From NCBI GenBank assembly GCA_964581305.1, contig CAZONC010000006.1:1-31802 (forward strand): a stretch of DNA of 31,802 bases, given 5' to 3'. A program made the position numbers and the translations under genes. The notes beneath the pieces are model-generated. The model was not told where the DNA came from and searched no databases. It saw only the letters and a program-made list of their open reading frames with translations. This DNA comes from CAZONC01 sp964581305 (lineage in GTDB: Archaea > Aenigmatarchaeota > Aenigmatarchaeia > CG10238-14 > SCSR01). This document shows, in pieces, positions 7,737 through 15,185 of this stretch (positions are counted from its first letter, which is position 1; each line of letters begins with the position of its first letter).

Positions 7737-9191
7737 TTATTCAAATAGCTCTTGATAAGAAGGTAGACCAAGATCATCAGCTATCATTTCAAACAAATTT
7801 TTAACCAAATATTTTGGATCGATCTGTGCTTTCAAATGTCTTTTCAGATAATTAGGATGGAATGTTACGAAACGTTTGCCATCACACTTAATCGCATGTC
7901 CGCAACATCTTTGTGCAGTCTTGAAATTGACTGGTTTCTTAAAATCTGGCGATGATATCGGAAATATACGTGCAGCATAAACGCTAGGATTTTCCTTTGG
8001 ATTGAGCGCATACCATATAACATTATCTGTTGTTTTTAATCCAGCTTTTTTTGTTATTTCTCTTTCATCCCCAATAGCCTTTTCCACTTCCCACAAACTA
8101 GGCACGCCAACCGCATATATACTTGGATAATCAGAAAGCGGCATATCACGAATTAGTTCGACTTCAGCCATTTTATATTCTTCTGGATTGAATCTTAGTA
8201 TTGATAACCCGCTTGTTATTGATCTAATTACCGACTCAATATCAAGTACTATTTTTTTTCTCAATCTTCCTTTGTACCGGTATCCTACAGGCACTTTTAT
8301 ACCTGCCATAAAATAATGTCTTGAACGATTAAATACACTTGGTATATCCTCCAAATTTAAAGTGGTGGTACGGAAAATTTTTCTTCTTACATCATGCCTT
8401 TGCATTCCTGACATTACCAGCCCTAGGAGTGTATGAATGGCTATATCATCTGAAAGTTCTCTTTTACTCCCATAACTCAAATTATTGTCAGCATGAAATA
8501 CCATTGTTGCACCATGCCAGTCAGAAAACTCATTTAGTGGAAATTTTATTTTATATATTTCCTTTCCAATTTTATCATCATCTCCGGGCGCAACTGAATA
8601 AACAATTGTTGTACCACGTTTTAACCCAGCTGTACGAATTTTATAGTGTAGTGCTGGTTCAATCATTTCATGACTACCATATGTGTGAAAACGAAATTCT
8701 ATATGTGCTGCTCGGCTGGTATCTGCATCTCGTTTTACAATTTCATTTATTCCCCTAGTTATGTCAGGTTCCATGTAATTAAATTCCATCGGTCCGGCTA
8801 AAATCGATCTACCTAGACCACTTCTTCCTCCAGTTTCACGTGTAAGAACAGAACCATAGATAAATGGTCTATACGGCGATAATTTTTTCCTCAATCTTCC
8901 GAATTTGAAAAGAGGTTCGACGATTGTTGTTTCTGTTTCTCTTAAACGTTCAATAGAACGTTCATCATTGTCAAATGCAGCAACATAATTAATTTCCGAT
9001 AATCCAGTTGTATATTTGCCGGTATTAATTGGAATCGGATATTCAATTGATGCTCTTATTAGTCTATCGGCAAAAGTAGTTGGTCCAGTACCCAATGCAA
9101 TGCATCTTATACTTCCTGCATATTTAGGAAAATATTCTGCAGATACTAATTCAATTTCTTTTACCTCGCCTTCATATGCCATAACCAACAT
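7737..9191 (-). CDS. Candidate divergent tubulin/FtsZ-superfamily protein
   Basis: A 484-residue protein with no family I can name firmly. The order of motifs resembles the tubulin/FtsZ GTPase fold: a first strand and glycine loop (IRCIALGTGPTTFADRLI, about 28-45), a strand ending in a carboxylate (YVAAFDNDERSI, about 69-80), a glycine-rich GGRSGLG at about 121-127 where FtsZ has GGGTGTG, a strand TIVYSVAP like the FtsZ VVTxPF strand, then TMVFHADNN like the conserved strand-Asn step before helix H7. The C-terminal 200 residues are unlike FtsZ and contain C-C and C-G-H residues (QRCCGHAIKCDG). Start choice is ATG 9191 or 9182. Assignment is by motif order only. Confidence 0.45.
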   Translation of the reverse strand: MLVMAYEGEVKEIELVSAEYFPKYAGSIRCIALGTGPTTFADRLIRASIEYPIPINTGKYTTGLSEINYVAAFDNDERSIERLRETETTIVEPLFKFGRLRKKLSPYRPFIYGSVLTRETGGRSGLGRSILAGPMEFNYMEPDITRGINEIVKRDADTSRAAHIEFRFHTYGSHEMIEPALHYKIRTAGLKRGTTIVYSVAPGDDDKIGKEIYKIKFPLNEFSDWHGATMVFHADNNLSYGSKRELSDDIAIHTLLGLVMSGMQRHDVRRKIFRTTTLNLEDIPSVFNRSRHYFMAGIKVPVGYRYKGRLRKKIVLDIESVIRSITSGLSILRFNPEEYKMAEVELIRDMPLSDYPSIYAVGVPSLWEVEKAIGDEREITKKAGLKTTDNVIWYALNPKENPSVYAARIFPISSPDFKKPVNFKTAQRCCGHAIKCDGKRFVTFHPNYLKRHLKAQIDPKYLVKNLFEMIADDLGLPSYQELFE

Positions 9192-9203
9192 TAATTAAAG
9201 AGA

Positions 9204-9227
9204 TAGTAAAAGTTAAATATTTTACTA
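9204..9227. promoter_or_regulatory. Inverted repeat around a TATA-like core
   Basis: TAGTAAAA (9204-9211) and TTTTACTA (9220-9227) form a perfect 8-base inverted repeat around GTTAAATA. Read on the - strand, the TATTTAAC core lies about 25 bases before the tubulin-like start at 9191, so this is a likely leaderless promoter with an operator-like repeat. It also lies about 34 bases upstream of the + strand gene at 9250. Confidence 0.45.
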
Positions 9228-9249
9228 CTAAACAATAACAAAGATAAGA

Positions 9250-9486
9250 ATGCCATTCTATGGCCTTAAAGAAGAAAACGTTTCGAAGCGACTTAAATAT
9301 AAATTGGAGGCACTTGGTCTAAGTTCCTTTACAAGCGGTCTTGCATTTTATAAAGCAGCTGAGCAGATTTTTACCTATGAGAAAATCGATTTATGCTTGC
9401 CCAATATTATATTAGTAGGTTTAGGATTAGCAAGTGCGGGATTAGCAATCGGAATTGGCAAATCCATATTAAAATCTTATAGATAG
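9250..9486 (+). CDS. Small protein with C-terminal membrane helix
   Basis: A 78-residue hypothetical protein. The first 48 residues are soluble and charged; residues about 51-73 are a glycine-rich hydrophobic helix (IILVGLGLASAGLAIGIG) of the type that packs tightly in membranes, followed by a basic tail. It faces away from the tubulin-like gene, with the shared inverted-repeat promoter between them, and its 3' end overlaps rtcA by 18 bases. No function can be assigned. Confidence 0.55.
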   Translation: MPFYGLKEENVSKRLKYKLEALGLSSFTSGLAFYKAAEQIFTYEKIDLCLPNIILVGLGLASAGLAIGIGKSILKSYR

Positions 9487-10491
9487 GCCATTAACTGAAA
9501 TTATTTTATCCTTTACATCGAATTTAACACCTAGAATTTGTTCAGTAACTACCATATTCGTTCGACAGTGTTTTGTTATTTCTTCAACCTTAATTTTCGA
9601 CCGTCCATCAGCTAGTGCAAGAAATGGTATTATTTGATCTGCCATAAATTTATCTAGCCCAGCTCCTGATTGGATGGATTTTATAAGTTCCATTGCTGCC
9701 ATTTGGCCAATTTTTTCTGCAGGCATACCTCTTTTACCAATTTTGTCTGCACCAAGAATTGTATTTTGACACTCTGCCCATAATGTAATGGATGTTCCAG
9801 GAGAAAGAGTGTTTACAGAAAAATGCTCTATATCAGCTTCGAAGCCATGGTCCAAAAGTTTTTTTCTTGCAGCATCAGCCTGTCTTTCTGCAATTTTTTC
9901 TGGCAATTTTCCACATATGGAAAGTCCCTTTATTGATTTTATTTCTCCCTGTTCCATTATTTCAATTGCATTCAATTTTTCCACAGGCTGGAATTTTATT
10001 TTTATTCTTCCACCTCCTTTTGGATAAAATCCTTCTCTATCTATCTCTATCTCTGGCATTTTAACTCCGAGTTTTGTCAATAGAGGGAAGGTAACATGTT
10101 TTATATATTGAATGGTTGGCGCACCAAGCCCTGCTGTTCCACCAACAATTTCCAGATTTACCGGTTTCTTCGAAAAAATCAGTAGTGGTGTTAGTGTTTG
10201 TAGAAGCAATGATATCTGTCCAGCAGTTCCTATATCAATTTTTTTATCAGAGACTGCAAACGATTTGGGAATAAATTCTACTTCAGTAGAGCCCAGTTGT
10301 AAACCTTTTATATCTGCATTACAAAACTCACCGGCTATTTTAACTCCGGTCAGATGCTGTGCCATTAAACCTGGTTTTGGCCTCCCTTTTCTAATATTAA
10401 AAATTCGTATCGGTCTAAGCATAAGAGCAGATAGTGCAATGGCAGTTCTTAGTACTTGTCCATATCCAATCGCTCCATCAATTTCTATCAT
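9469..10491 (-). CDS. rtcA: RNA 3'-terminal phosphate cyclase
   Basis: A 340-residue cyclase that converts RNA 3'-phosphate ends to 2',3'-cyclic phosphates through an adenylated enzyme. Family signatures are RKGRPKPGLMAQHLTGVK, GTAGQISLLLQTLTPLLIF, GGTAGLGAPTIQYI, GFYPKGGGRIKI and the C-terminal KHCRTNMVVTEQIL, which carries the histidine used as nucleophile (H-x-x-T-N). The N-terminal loop is odd: IDGAIGYGQVLR has lost the usual GEGGGQ, including its glutamate, and is two residues shorter. It is the last gene of a five-gene - strand run starting with apgM. Confidence 0.88.
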   Translation of the reverse strand: MIEIDGAIGYGQVLRTAIALSALMLRPIRIFNIRKGRPKPGLMAQHLTGVKIAGEFCNADIKGLQLGSTEVEFIPKSFAVSDKKIDIGTAGQISLLLQTLTPLLIFSKKPVNLEIVGGTAGLGAPTIQYIKHVTFPLLTKLGVKMPEIEIDREGFYPKGGGRIKIKFQPVEKLNAIEIMEQGEIKSIKGLSICGKLPEKIAERQADAARKKLLDHGFEADIEHFSVNTLSPGTSITLWAECQNTILGADKIGKRGMPAEKIGQMAAMELIKSIQSGAGLDKFMADQIIPFLALADGRSKIKVEEITKHCRTNMVVTEQILGVKFDVKDKIISVNGLSIRF

Positions 10492-10512
10492 AATTATATT
10501 TAATTATTCCTA

Positions 10513-10680
10513 TTACTTACGCCATTTGGCTTCATTGTACGGTGGCAGCGTAACCAAAAATAGAATTATTTCTATTCCAAGCCCATTAATTGATATCCAA
10601 TTAGTAACGACATTGTTAGAGCTGTAATACAAGTAGATACTGCTTGTAGCAAGTGCAGAGCTCGCTTCGAATAAATTCAT
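10513..10680 (-). CDS. 55-residue membrane microprotein
   Basis: A short ORF beginning MNLFEASSALATSS and ending EAKWRK. Its ATG overlaps the stop of the upstream membrane protein as ATGA, strong evidence that it is translated. One hydrophobic segment (ISINGLGIEIILFLVTLPP, about 30-48) is probably a membrane helix. It lies between the DedA-like gene and rtcA. No family is recognised; a role as an accessory subunit of the upstream membrane protein is a guess. Confidence 0.55.
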   Translation of the reverse strand: MNLFEASSALATSSIYLYYSSNNVVTNWISINGLGIEIILFLVTLPPYNEAKWRK

Positions 10681-11336
10681 CTAAAAAGCATTTTTAGCAA
10701 ACCAAGATTTAGGATTCCTAAAAAGCTAAAAATATAGGAAAGTGGGAGAATTTTTTTCGAATCGTAATTTGCTATGGTCCACATAATTGAAACAAACATT
10801 TCTGTTGGAAGTGGCAAACTTATAATAAAACCCGTTAGCGCTGGAAAAATATTTCGAAAAGATTTCGATTTCACAAGATGCTTTTTTATCATAAGTTCAA
10901 ATTCAGAGAAATCATACTTTAAATAGTTCAAGGAAATGGATCTAATTTCATAGATAAAATGGTTTCGCACAAAATTGAAAATGAAATAGTTTGCTATCAT
11001 TGCTCCAGCTGCTGCCAGTGTTGCTATCAGGAATGGATTGACGTGCTCTGCGAGTAAATAAAGTGTGGAAATTGCAGGCGCAGTAGTAAATCCGAATGCA
11101 AATAAAAACCCGAGAATAAATGAGCTAATTATTCCGAATTTTGCCAATGTTGCAACAAACGAATTGAATGTACTTGATCTGAGCAACATAATTGAAATAG
11201 CAATGCTAAGAATCAAAATGACGGTGTCTCTGTGATTGATATGAAACGCGATCACTTTATTAAAAAGACGAGCTATTTTTCTGTTTCTCTGACTTGCAGC
11301 AAAGGTATATTTTTGATTTGACTTAAAAAATTTCAT
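10677..11336 (-). CDS. Polytopic membrane protein, DedA/VTT-like
   Basis: A 219-residue membrane protein with about five hydrophobic segments. After a basic N-terminus, helices occur near 39-55, 63-87, 92-120 and two near the C-terminus. The GFLFAFGFTTAPAISTLYL segment and the later TGFIISLPLPTEMFV re-entrant-like proline segment resemble SNARE-associated/VTT (DedA) proteins, which move lipids across membranes; similarity is loose. ATG 11336 is preferred over an upstream in-frame TTG because it lies five bases past the enolase stop. Confidence 0.6.
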   Translation of the reverse strand: MKFFKSNQKYTFAASQRNRKIARLFNKVIAFHINHRDTVILILSIAISIMLLRSSTFNSFVATLAKFGIISSFILGFLFAFGFTTAPAISTLYLLAEHVNPFLIATLAAAGAMIANYFIFNFVRNHFIYEIRSISLNYLKYDFSEFELMIKKHLVKSKSFRNIFPALTGFIISLPLPTEMFVSIMWTIANYDSKKILPLSYIFSFLGILNLGLLKMLFR

Positions 11337-11341
11337 AATAA

Positions 11342-12505
11342 TCAATGTGCAAATTTTTCTTCTATCCTAATCATTTCATTTATTTTTATTGTTCTTTCTC
11401 CGGATATACCTATTTTAATAAAATCACAACCTAGCCCAACGGCTAAATGGCAAATAAGAGTATCTTCTGTTTCGCCCGAGCGGTGCGAAACAACCGTTTT
11501 TATATCATTTCTTTTTGCTTCTTCGATAACTGCTATAGCATCACTTAATGTTCCAATCTGATTCGGCTTAATTACTATGGCATTGGCAGCACCATAGTTT
11601 ATGCCAATTTTTAGCCTATTTAGGTTTGTAGAAAAAATATCATCGCCAGCAATTATAACCTTTTTTCCTAAATGTTGAGTAATTGTTGAAAAAGAGATAA
11701 AGTCCTCTTGATGAAAAGGATCTTCTATGTATTTTATTGGAAATCTCTCAACCAAATCCTCTATTACTGATAGCTGTTGCATTGTAGATAGAGCGCCAGT
11801 AGAATATGCATATTTTTCTCCATCCCAGAATTGTGATGCAGCAAAATCTATTCCTATATTTAGATCGAACTGACTTAGTATGTTAAGTATTTGTTCAACA
11901 TTTAAATTTGTAATCCAGGCCGATTCAAGATTTTTACCAAATTTGAAACTTTTATCCAGAGATTTAATTTTGTGTCCAATTGCAAGATAGGCTGTAGAAA
12001 TTTTTTCCATAAATTTAAAAAATGATTCATGATTTTTTGGAAATAGAAGAAATTCTTGTATATCAGATTGTCCTGACCAACCACCAACAACGTTACACAG
12101 AGGTAGCGGAATTTTTGGTTTAATTTTGAGTTTAGTAATTGAGGAAAAATATGAAAAAAGATCTTTATCTTCTTCTGCTGCAAACGCCTTTGCAAATGCA
12201 AATGATAGCGCAAGTGCTAAATTACCACCGATTTTATTAAAATTTGCCGTCCCATCAAGCGCCTTAAGTGCTGTATCCACATCATTTAAATCCAAAAAAG
12301 TCCTTCCTATAAAATATTTTTTCACATCCGGAAAAGTTGCAACTATTTTTTCAGTTGGTAAATACGTTACTTCATATTTACTTTTACTTGTACCTATAGG
12401 AGCAGAAGCACAAACATTACTTTTATCAGTTTCTAATTCTACCTCAATTGTTTTTACCGAATTAGTAGCAAATATTTCTCTTATTTTTAAATTTTTGACT
12501 TTCAT
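11342..12505 (-). CDS. eno: Enolase
   Basis: Interconverts 2-phosphoglycerate and phosphoenolpyruvate. The 387-residue protein keeps the C-terminal hallmarks: IIAGDDIFSTNLNRL, VIKPNQIGTLSDAI (catalytic lysine region), VVSHRSGETEDTLICHLAVGL and GERTIKINEMIRIEE. YIEDPFHQEDF supplies a metal-binding carboxylate. The N-terminal loop is diverged: APIGTSKSKYEV stands where most enolases have PSGASTGxxEA. The ATG at 12505 is chosen since the longer frame would run into apgM; its coding region begins two bases inside the apgM stop context. It follows the enzyme for the preceding glycolytic step. Confidence 0.93.
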   Translation of the reverse strand: MKVKNLKIREIFATNSVKTIEVELETDKSNVCASAPIGTSKSKYEVTYLPTEKIVATFPDVKKYFIGRTFLDLNDVDTALKALDGTANFNKIGGNLALALSFAFAKAFAAEEDKDLFSYFSSITKLKIKPKIPLPLCNVVGGWSGQSDIQEFLLFPKNHESFFKFMEKISTAYLAIGHKIKSLDKSFKFGKNLESAWITNLNVEQILNILSQFDLNIGIDFAASQFWDGEKYAYSTGALSTMQQLSVIEDLVERFPIKYIEDPFHQEDFISFSTITQHLGKKVIIAGDDIFSTNLNRLKIGINYGAANAIVIKPNQIGTLSDAIAVIEEAKRNDIKTVVSHRSGETEDTLICHLAVGLGCDFIKIGISGERTIKINEMIRIEEKFAH

Positions 12506-12506
12506 A

Positions 12507-13697
12507 TTATTTCCCAAAAACAATCTGCCATAATTTTTTTCCTGTGATCAATTTTAACTTACCCTTTTTAACTGCTATTTCATCAAAAGTTTTTACTCTG
12601 TCCTTTCCAAGTCCATATATTAAAACAGGTACAGGTCCAGCCATATGCGAACGTGTTTTACACGATGTTATATGGTCGCATGTAATAATCAAAATTCCGT
12701 CAAAATCTCTCAATTTTCCAAGTTCTCGATCTATAGCCTCAATCATTGTTTGTTTGCCATAAAAATTACCGTCGTGTGCTGGTTCGTCCGGTCCCTTTAT
12801 GTGTGCATAAACAAAGTTATACTCTGAAAGTGCATCTTCGATATTGCTAAAAATGAATTTTAAGCTTGGTTCAAATTTTAATTCTGGTACTGTAATGCAA
12901 TCAAAACCTGCAAGCATACAAGTACCTTTCATCACACCATTTTCAGAAATACAAACGGCCCTTTCGAGCTTATACTTTTGTACAAAATTTCTTATAGCTG
13001 GGAGTCGATTTCCTGCATCCCGCACTAAAATATAATTAGCTGGGGGTATACCACTTTTAACCCTTTTTTCATTTGCTGAATGAAATTCAATCACTTCTCG
13101 ACATTTATCGACAAATTCCTGTACAATTTTTGCCGACTTCTCAGATTCTTTATCCAGTGCAACAATTCTTTTTACTTTTTCAAAAGGAATGTAAGGATCG
13201 TTATCAGTAATTTTGTCACTCAAAAAATCTTTAATGACAAGAACTGCGCGGTGGCCATATGTTCGAAAGAAAATAAAATCTTTCCCTATTTTTACATTTT
13301 CATTTATGTATCTTACAATTTCATCTAAACCCAAAGTATTTCTTCCAGCACGCCTATCTAAAACAGTCAGCTCTCTATCCACAGTTGCAAAATTGCATCT
13401 TAATGCAAGATGACCCTGTGTATATGGCACATCAGCACCGATTGCTTCCAATGGGCCGCGTTGCAAATAATATCTTTCTGGATTATATCCAAGTAGCGCA
13501 ATATTTGCTATGTGGCTAGCAACAGGCAATTTTTTTGGAATAAGGTTCAATTCACCAGTTATTCCTTTTTCAGCAAAATAATTTAGATTCGGTTTTTTTG
13601 CTTGGCTTAGTGGTGTTTTATCCCTTACAGGAATATCTGCTAAACCATCTATGACAATTAAAATTACTTTTTTTCTTTTTTTTGGAACTCTTACCAT
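12507..13697 (-). CDS. apgM: Cofactor-independent phosphoglycerate mutase, archaeal
   Basis: Converts 3- to 2-phosphoglycerate and feeds the enolase encoded next. A 396-residue alkaline-phosphatase-fold enzyme. Seen: VILIVIDGLADIP (metal Asp 17), SHIANIALLGYNPERYYLQ (nucleophile region, S61), RGPLEAIGADV, HIKGPDEPAHDGNFYGK and TCDHITSCKTRSHMAGPVPV with the metal-binding DH and H residues. At residue 62 it has H after the probable nucleophile, where archaeal relatives usually show SD (GSD). Start ATG 13697 has a TATA-like box about 26 bases upstream in the gap shared with the divergent DHH gene. Confidence 0.93.
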   Translation of the reverse strand: MVRVPKKRKKVILIVIDGLADIPVRDKTPLSQAKKPNLNYFAEKGITGELNLIPKKLPVASHIANIALLGYNPERYYLQRGPLEAIGADVPYTQGHLALRCNFATVDRELTVLDRRAGRNTLGLDEIVRYINENVKIGKDFIFFRTYGHRAVLVIKDFLSDKITDNDPYIPFEKVKRIVALDKESEKSAKIVQEFVDKCREVIEFHSANEKRVKSGIPPANYILVRDAGNRLPAIRNFVQKYKLERAVCISENGVMKGTCMLAGFDCITVPELKFEPSLKFIFSNIEDALSEYNFVYAHIKGPDEPAHDGNFYGKQTMIEAIDRELGKLRDFDGILIITCDHITSCKTRSHMAGPVPVLIYGLGKDRVKTFDEIAVKKGKLKLITGKKLWQIVFGK

Positions 13698-13718
13698 ATT
13701 TTTTATTTGTTTTTAGTG

Positions 13719-13737
13719 AAAAATATCTTTATAATTT
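13719..13737. promoter_or_regulatory. Divergent TATA-like elements for apgM and DHH gene
   Basis: Two abutting A/T elements lie in the 61-base divergent gap. TTTATAATTT at 13728-13737 is about 27 bases upstream of the DHH gene start (13759). AAAATATCT at 13719-13727, read on the - strand, is about 26 bases upstream of the apgM start (13697). Confidence 0.4.
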
Positions 13738-13758
13738 TGAATAAACAATAGTGATTTT

Positions 13759-14664
13759 ATGCAACCAACTGTTATTACACATGCAGATCCTGATGGCATA
13801 ATTGCTCTATCACTTTTTTATCAAAATCTCATGAGTTTTAAGTGTAATGTTTTTCTTTCATCGGCCTATAGACTAAAAGACACGCTTTTGACAGCAATAA
13901 GGCGAAAATTCCTAAATCAGCTTTACATTTTCGATTTGACAGGCAGCGCGCAAATTGTCCCGCTTCTTCTATTTTTTAAAAATGTTGTTTGGATAGATCA
14001 TCATATTTGGCCAGAAATTAAAAAACCGGAAAATGTGGAATTTTTTATCGATTCTAAAGCAAAAAGTGCAACTGAGCTTGTGGGAAAATATTTTAATATA
14101 AAAAGCGAACTCATAGAAATTGCAAACGAAATTGATACAAATAATATAAAGAGTGAGAAAGCGCAGTTTTTGCGGAATTTAATTGCCAGTATTAAATGGA
14201 AATATCCAGCCGATTTTAATAAGTTAAAAAATATTGCAAAGGTGCTTGCAATTTCTGGTATCGAAAGACTGGAAAGAAGCAAAAATACAGTTCAAATAAT
14301 TAATGAGTATATAGAATGGATTAAAAATCTGGAAAAGGATGTACTGAACAAAGTGTACATTTCCAATGTGAATGGTAAAAAAATCGCTATATATGAAAGT
14401 AAAGGCAACGTTCCGGTTTATGTTATAACAGATAAACTCGCAGAGCATAAGGAATGGCCATTTGATATAATTGCTGTATTAATTAAAAAGGATGTGGAAG
14501 AAAAAGTCATATCAAAGGTTGAACTCAGAACAAATACAAACACCGATGTCTATAACATAGCTGCCAGTTTTGGTGGTGGTGGACATAAAACCGCAAGCTC
14601 GTTTACTCTACCTAAGGCTATTAATGCCAAGGAGTTATTGAAACTTTTATCAGTGACTCAATAG
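13759..14664 (+). CDS. DHH-family phosphoesterase
   Basis: A 301-residue manganese-type phosphoesterase of the NrnA/RecJ-like group. Motif I is THADPDG (H8, D10, D12), motif II the D59 of IFDLTGS, motif III the name-giving IDHH (D80, H81, H82). The DHHA1 domain ends in FGGGGHKTASSF (272-282), which grips the nucleic acid or nucleotide substrate. Members degrade short oligonucleotides, cyclic dinucleotides or single-stranded DNA; which applies here cannot be read. GTGAT precedes the ATG by three bases. Confidence 0.85.
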   Translation: MQPTVITHADPDGIIALSLFYQNLMSFKCNVFLSSAYRLKDTLLTAIRRKFLNQLYIFDLTGSAQIVPLLLFFKNVVWIDHHIWPEIKKPENVEFFIDSKAKSATELVGKYFNIKSELIEIANEIDTNNIKSEKAQFLRNLIASIKWKYPADFNKLKNIAKVLAISGIERLERSKNTVQIINEYIEWIKNLEKDVLNKVYISNVNGKKIAIYESKGNVPVYVITDKLAEHKEWPFDIIAVLIKKDVEEKVISKVELRTNTNTDVYNIAASFGGGGHKTASSFTLPKAINAKELLKLLSVTQ

Positions 14665-14838
14665 TTTTCCTAATCTTTTGAATGCAACCGATATACCAAA
14701 AAATATTTCAGTTGTTCGTATTGCTGAATTTGGTTCAGTTCAGGCAACGATCTCATTCTGTGATAGTAAAATCAAGGTAAATGTTCCGATAAGCGTAAAT
14801 GCTAGTAAACAAATCAAACCAATTATTTCAATTACATC
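14650..14838 (-). other. TGA-interrupted open frame continuing the next gene
   Basis: Read in the same frame as the 94-residue gene ending at 14839, the sequence after its TGA stays open for 30 codons, giving a clear membrane helix (IIGLICLLAFTLIGTFTLIL). It then meets a second TGA at about 14740 and stays open for 29 more codons, with a basic amphipathic end (FFGISVAFKRLGKLLSH), before TGA TAA. There is no ATG, GTG or TTG start before the membrane segment, apart from a TTG inside it. It may be a decayed extension of the upstream gene, or a separately started membrane peptide. Elsewhere in the window TGA clearly works as stop. Confidence 0.35.
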
Positions 14839-15123
14839 TCACCATTTTATTTCATTCAAAATCTTTTTTGCATAATCTGCAAGCTTTTTTGAGAGATTAC
14901 TTTTGGCTATGACTATTCTTTCTTCAATTTCAGGATCATTTTTGCTCAAATTTTCAATTGCCCAAAGTGCAAGGAATGCTGTTTGAAGTTCAAGCCAAAA
15001 AAATGCCTTTTCCATATATTTTTTCATTTTTTCTTTATCATCAGAAGTTAAAGCCAGCTCTTTCCATTTTTGATAATTTTTAGAGCATAAACTAATCTGC
15101 GAAAATATTCTTTCATTTACCAT
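14839..15123 (-). CDS. Small helical protein of unknown function
   Basis: A 94-residue, almost wholly alpha-helical protein starting MVNERIFSQISLCSKNYQKW. A middle aromatic patch (AFFWLELQTAFLALWAIENL) flanked by charged helices suggests a helical bundle. ATG 15123 is preferred over an in-frame TTG at 15144 because a TTTAAATA box lies about 25 bases before it. The promoter is embedded in repeated GTTACT sites, so the gene is probably tightly regulated, possibly by its own product or by an unlinked regulator. I do not recognise the family. Confidence 0.65.
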   Translation of the reverse strand: MVNERIFSQISLCSKNYQKWKELALTSDDKEKMKKYMEKAFFWLELQTAFLALWAIENLSKNDPEIEERIVIAKSNLSKKLADYAKKILNEIKW

Positions 15124-15170
15124 GTTACTATTATGCAGTAACAAATATTTAAAGGTTACTATTTGTTACT
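15124..15170. promoter_or_regulatory. Repeat-rich operator with four GTTACT/AGTAAC sites
   Basis: GTTACT occurs at 15124-15129, 15155-15160 and 15165-15170, and its complement AGTAAC at 15137-15142. AGTAACAAATA (15137-15147) and TATTTGTTACT (15160-15170) are a perfect 11-base inverted repeat. The TATA-like core lies between the inner arms, about 25 bases before the start at 15123. Spacings of 31 and 10 bases between the direct copies match whole helical turns. Confidence 0.55.
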
Positions 15171-15185
15171 ATCCATTAGTAAAAA

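Noticed and set aside
7328..7804. A 158-residue + strand ORF opposite the winged-helix gene
   Set aside because: Hydrophobic and phenylalanine-rich as antisense frames of lysine/glutamate-rich genes are; no upstream signals and it crosses two real genes.
10112..10627. A 171-residue + strand ORF opposite rtcA
   Set aside because: Most of it is antisense to conserved RtcA sequence and its 3' part is antisense to the ATGA-coupled microprotein.
14678..14875. A + strand 65-residue ORF after the DHH gene
   Set aside because: No ribosome-binding motif or family pattern; it lies antisense to the membrane-helix frame and runs into the end of the 94-residue gene.
14650..15123. TGA reassigned to tryptophan throughout the genome
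   Set aside because: TGA ends many well-defined genes here (metG, S27e-upstream gene, L3, L14-upstream S17, L24) at the expected length and in ATGA overlaps, so it is a normal stop.
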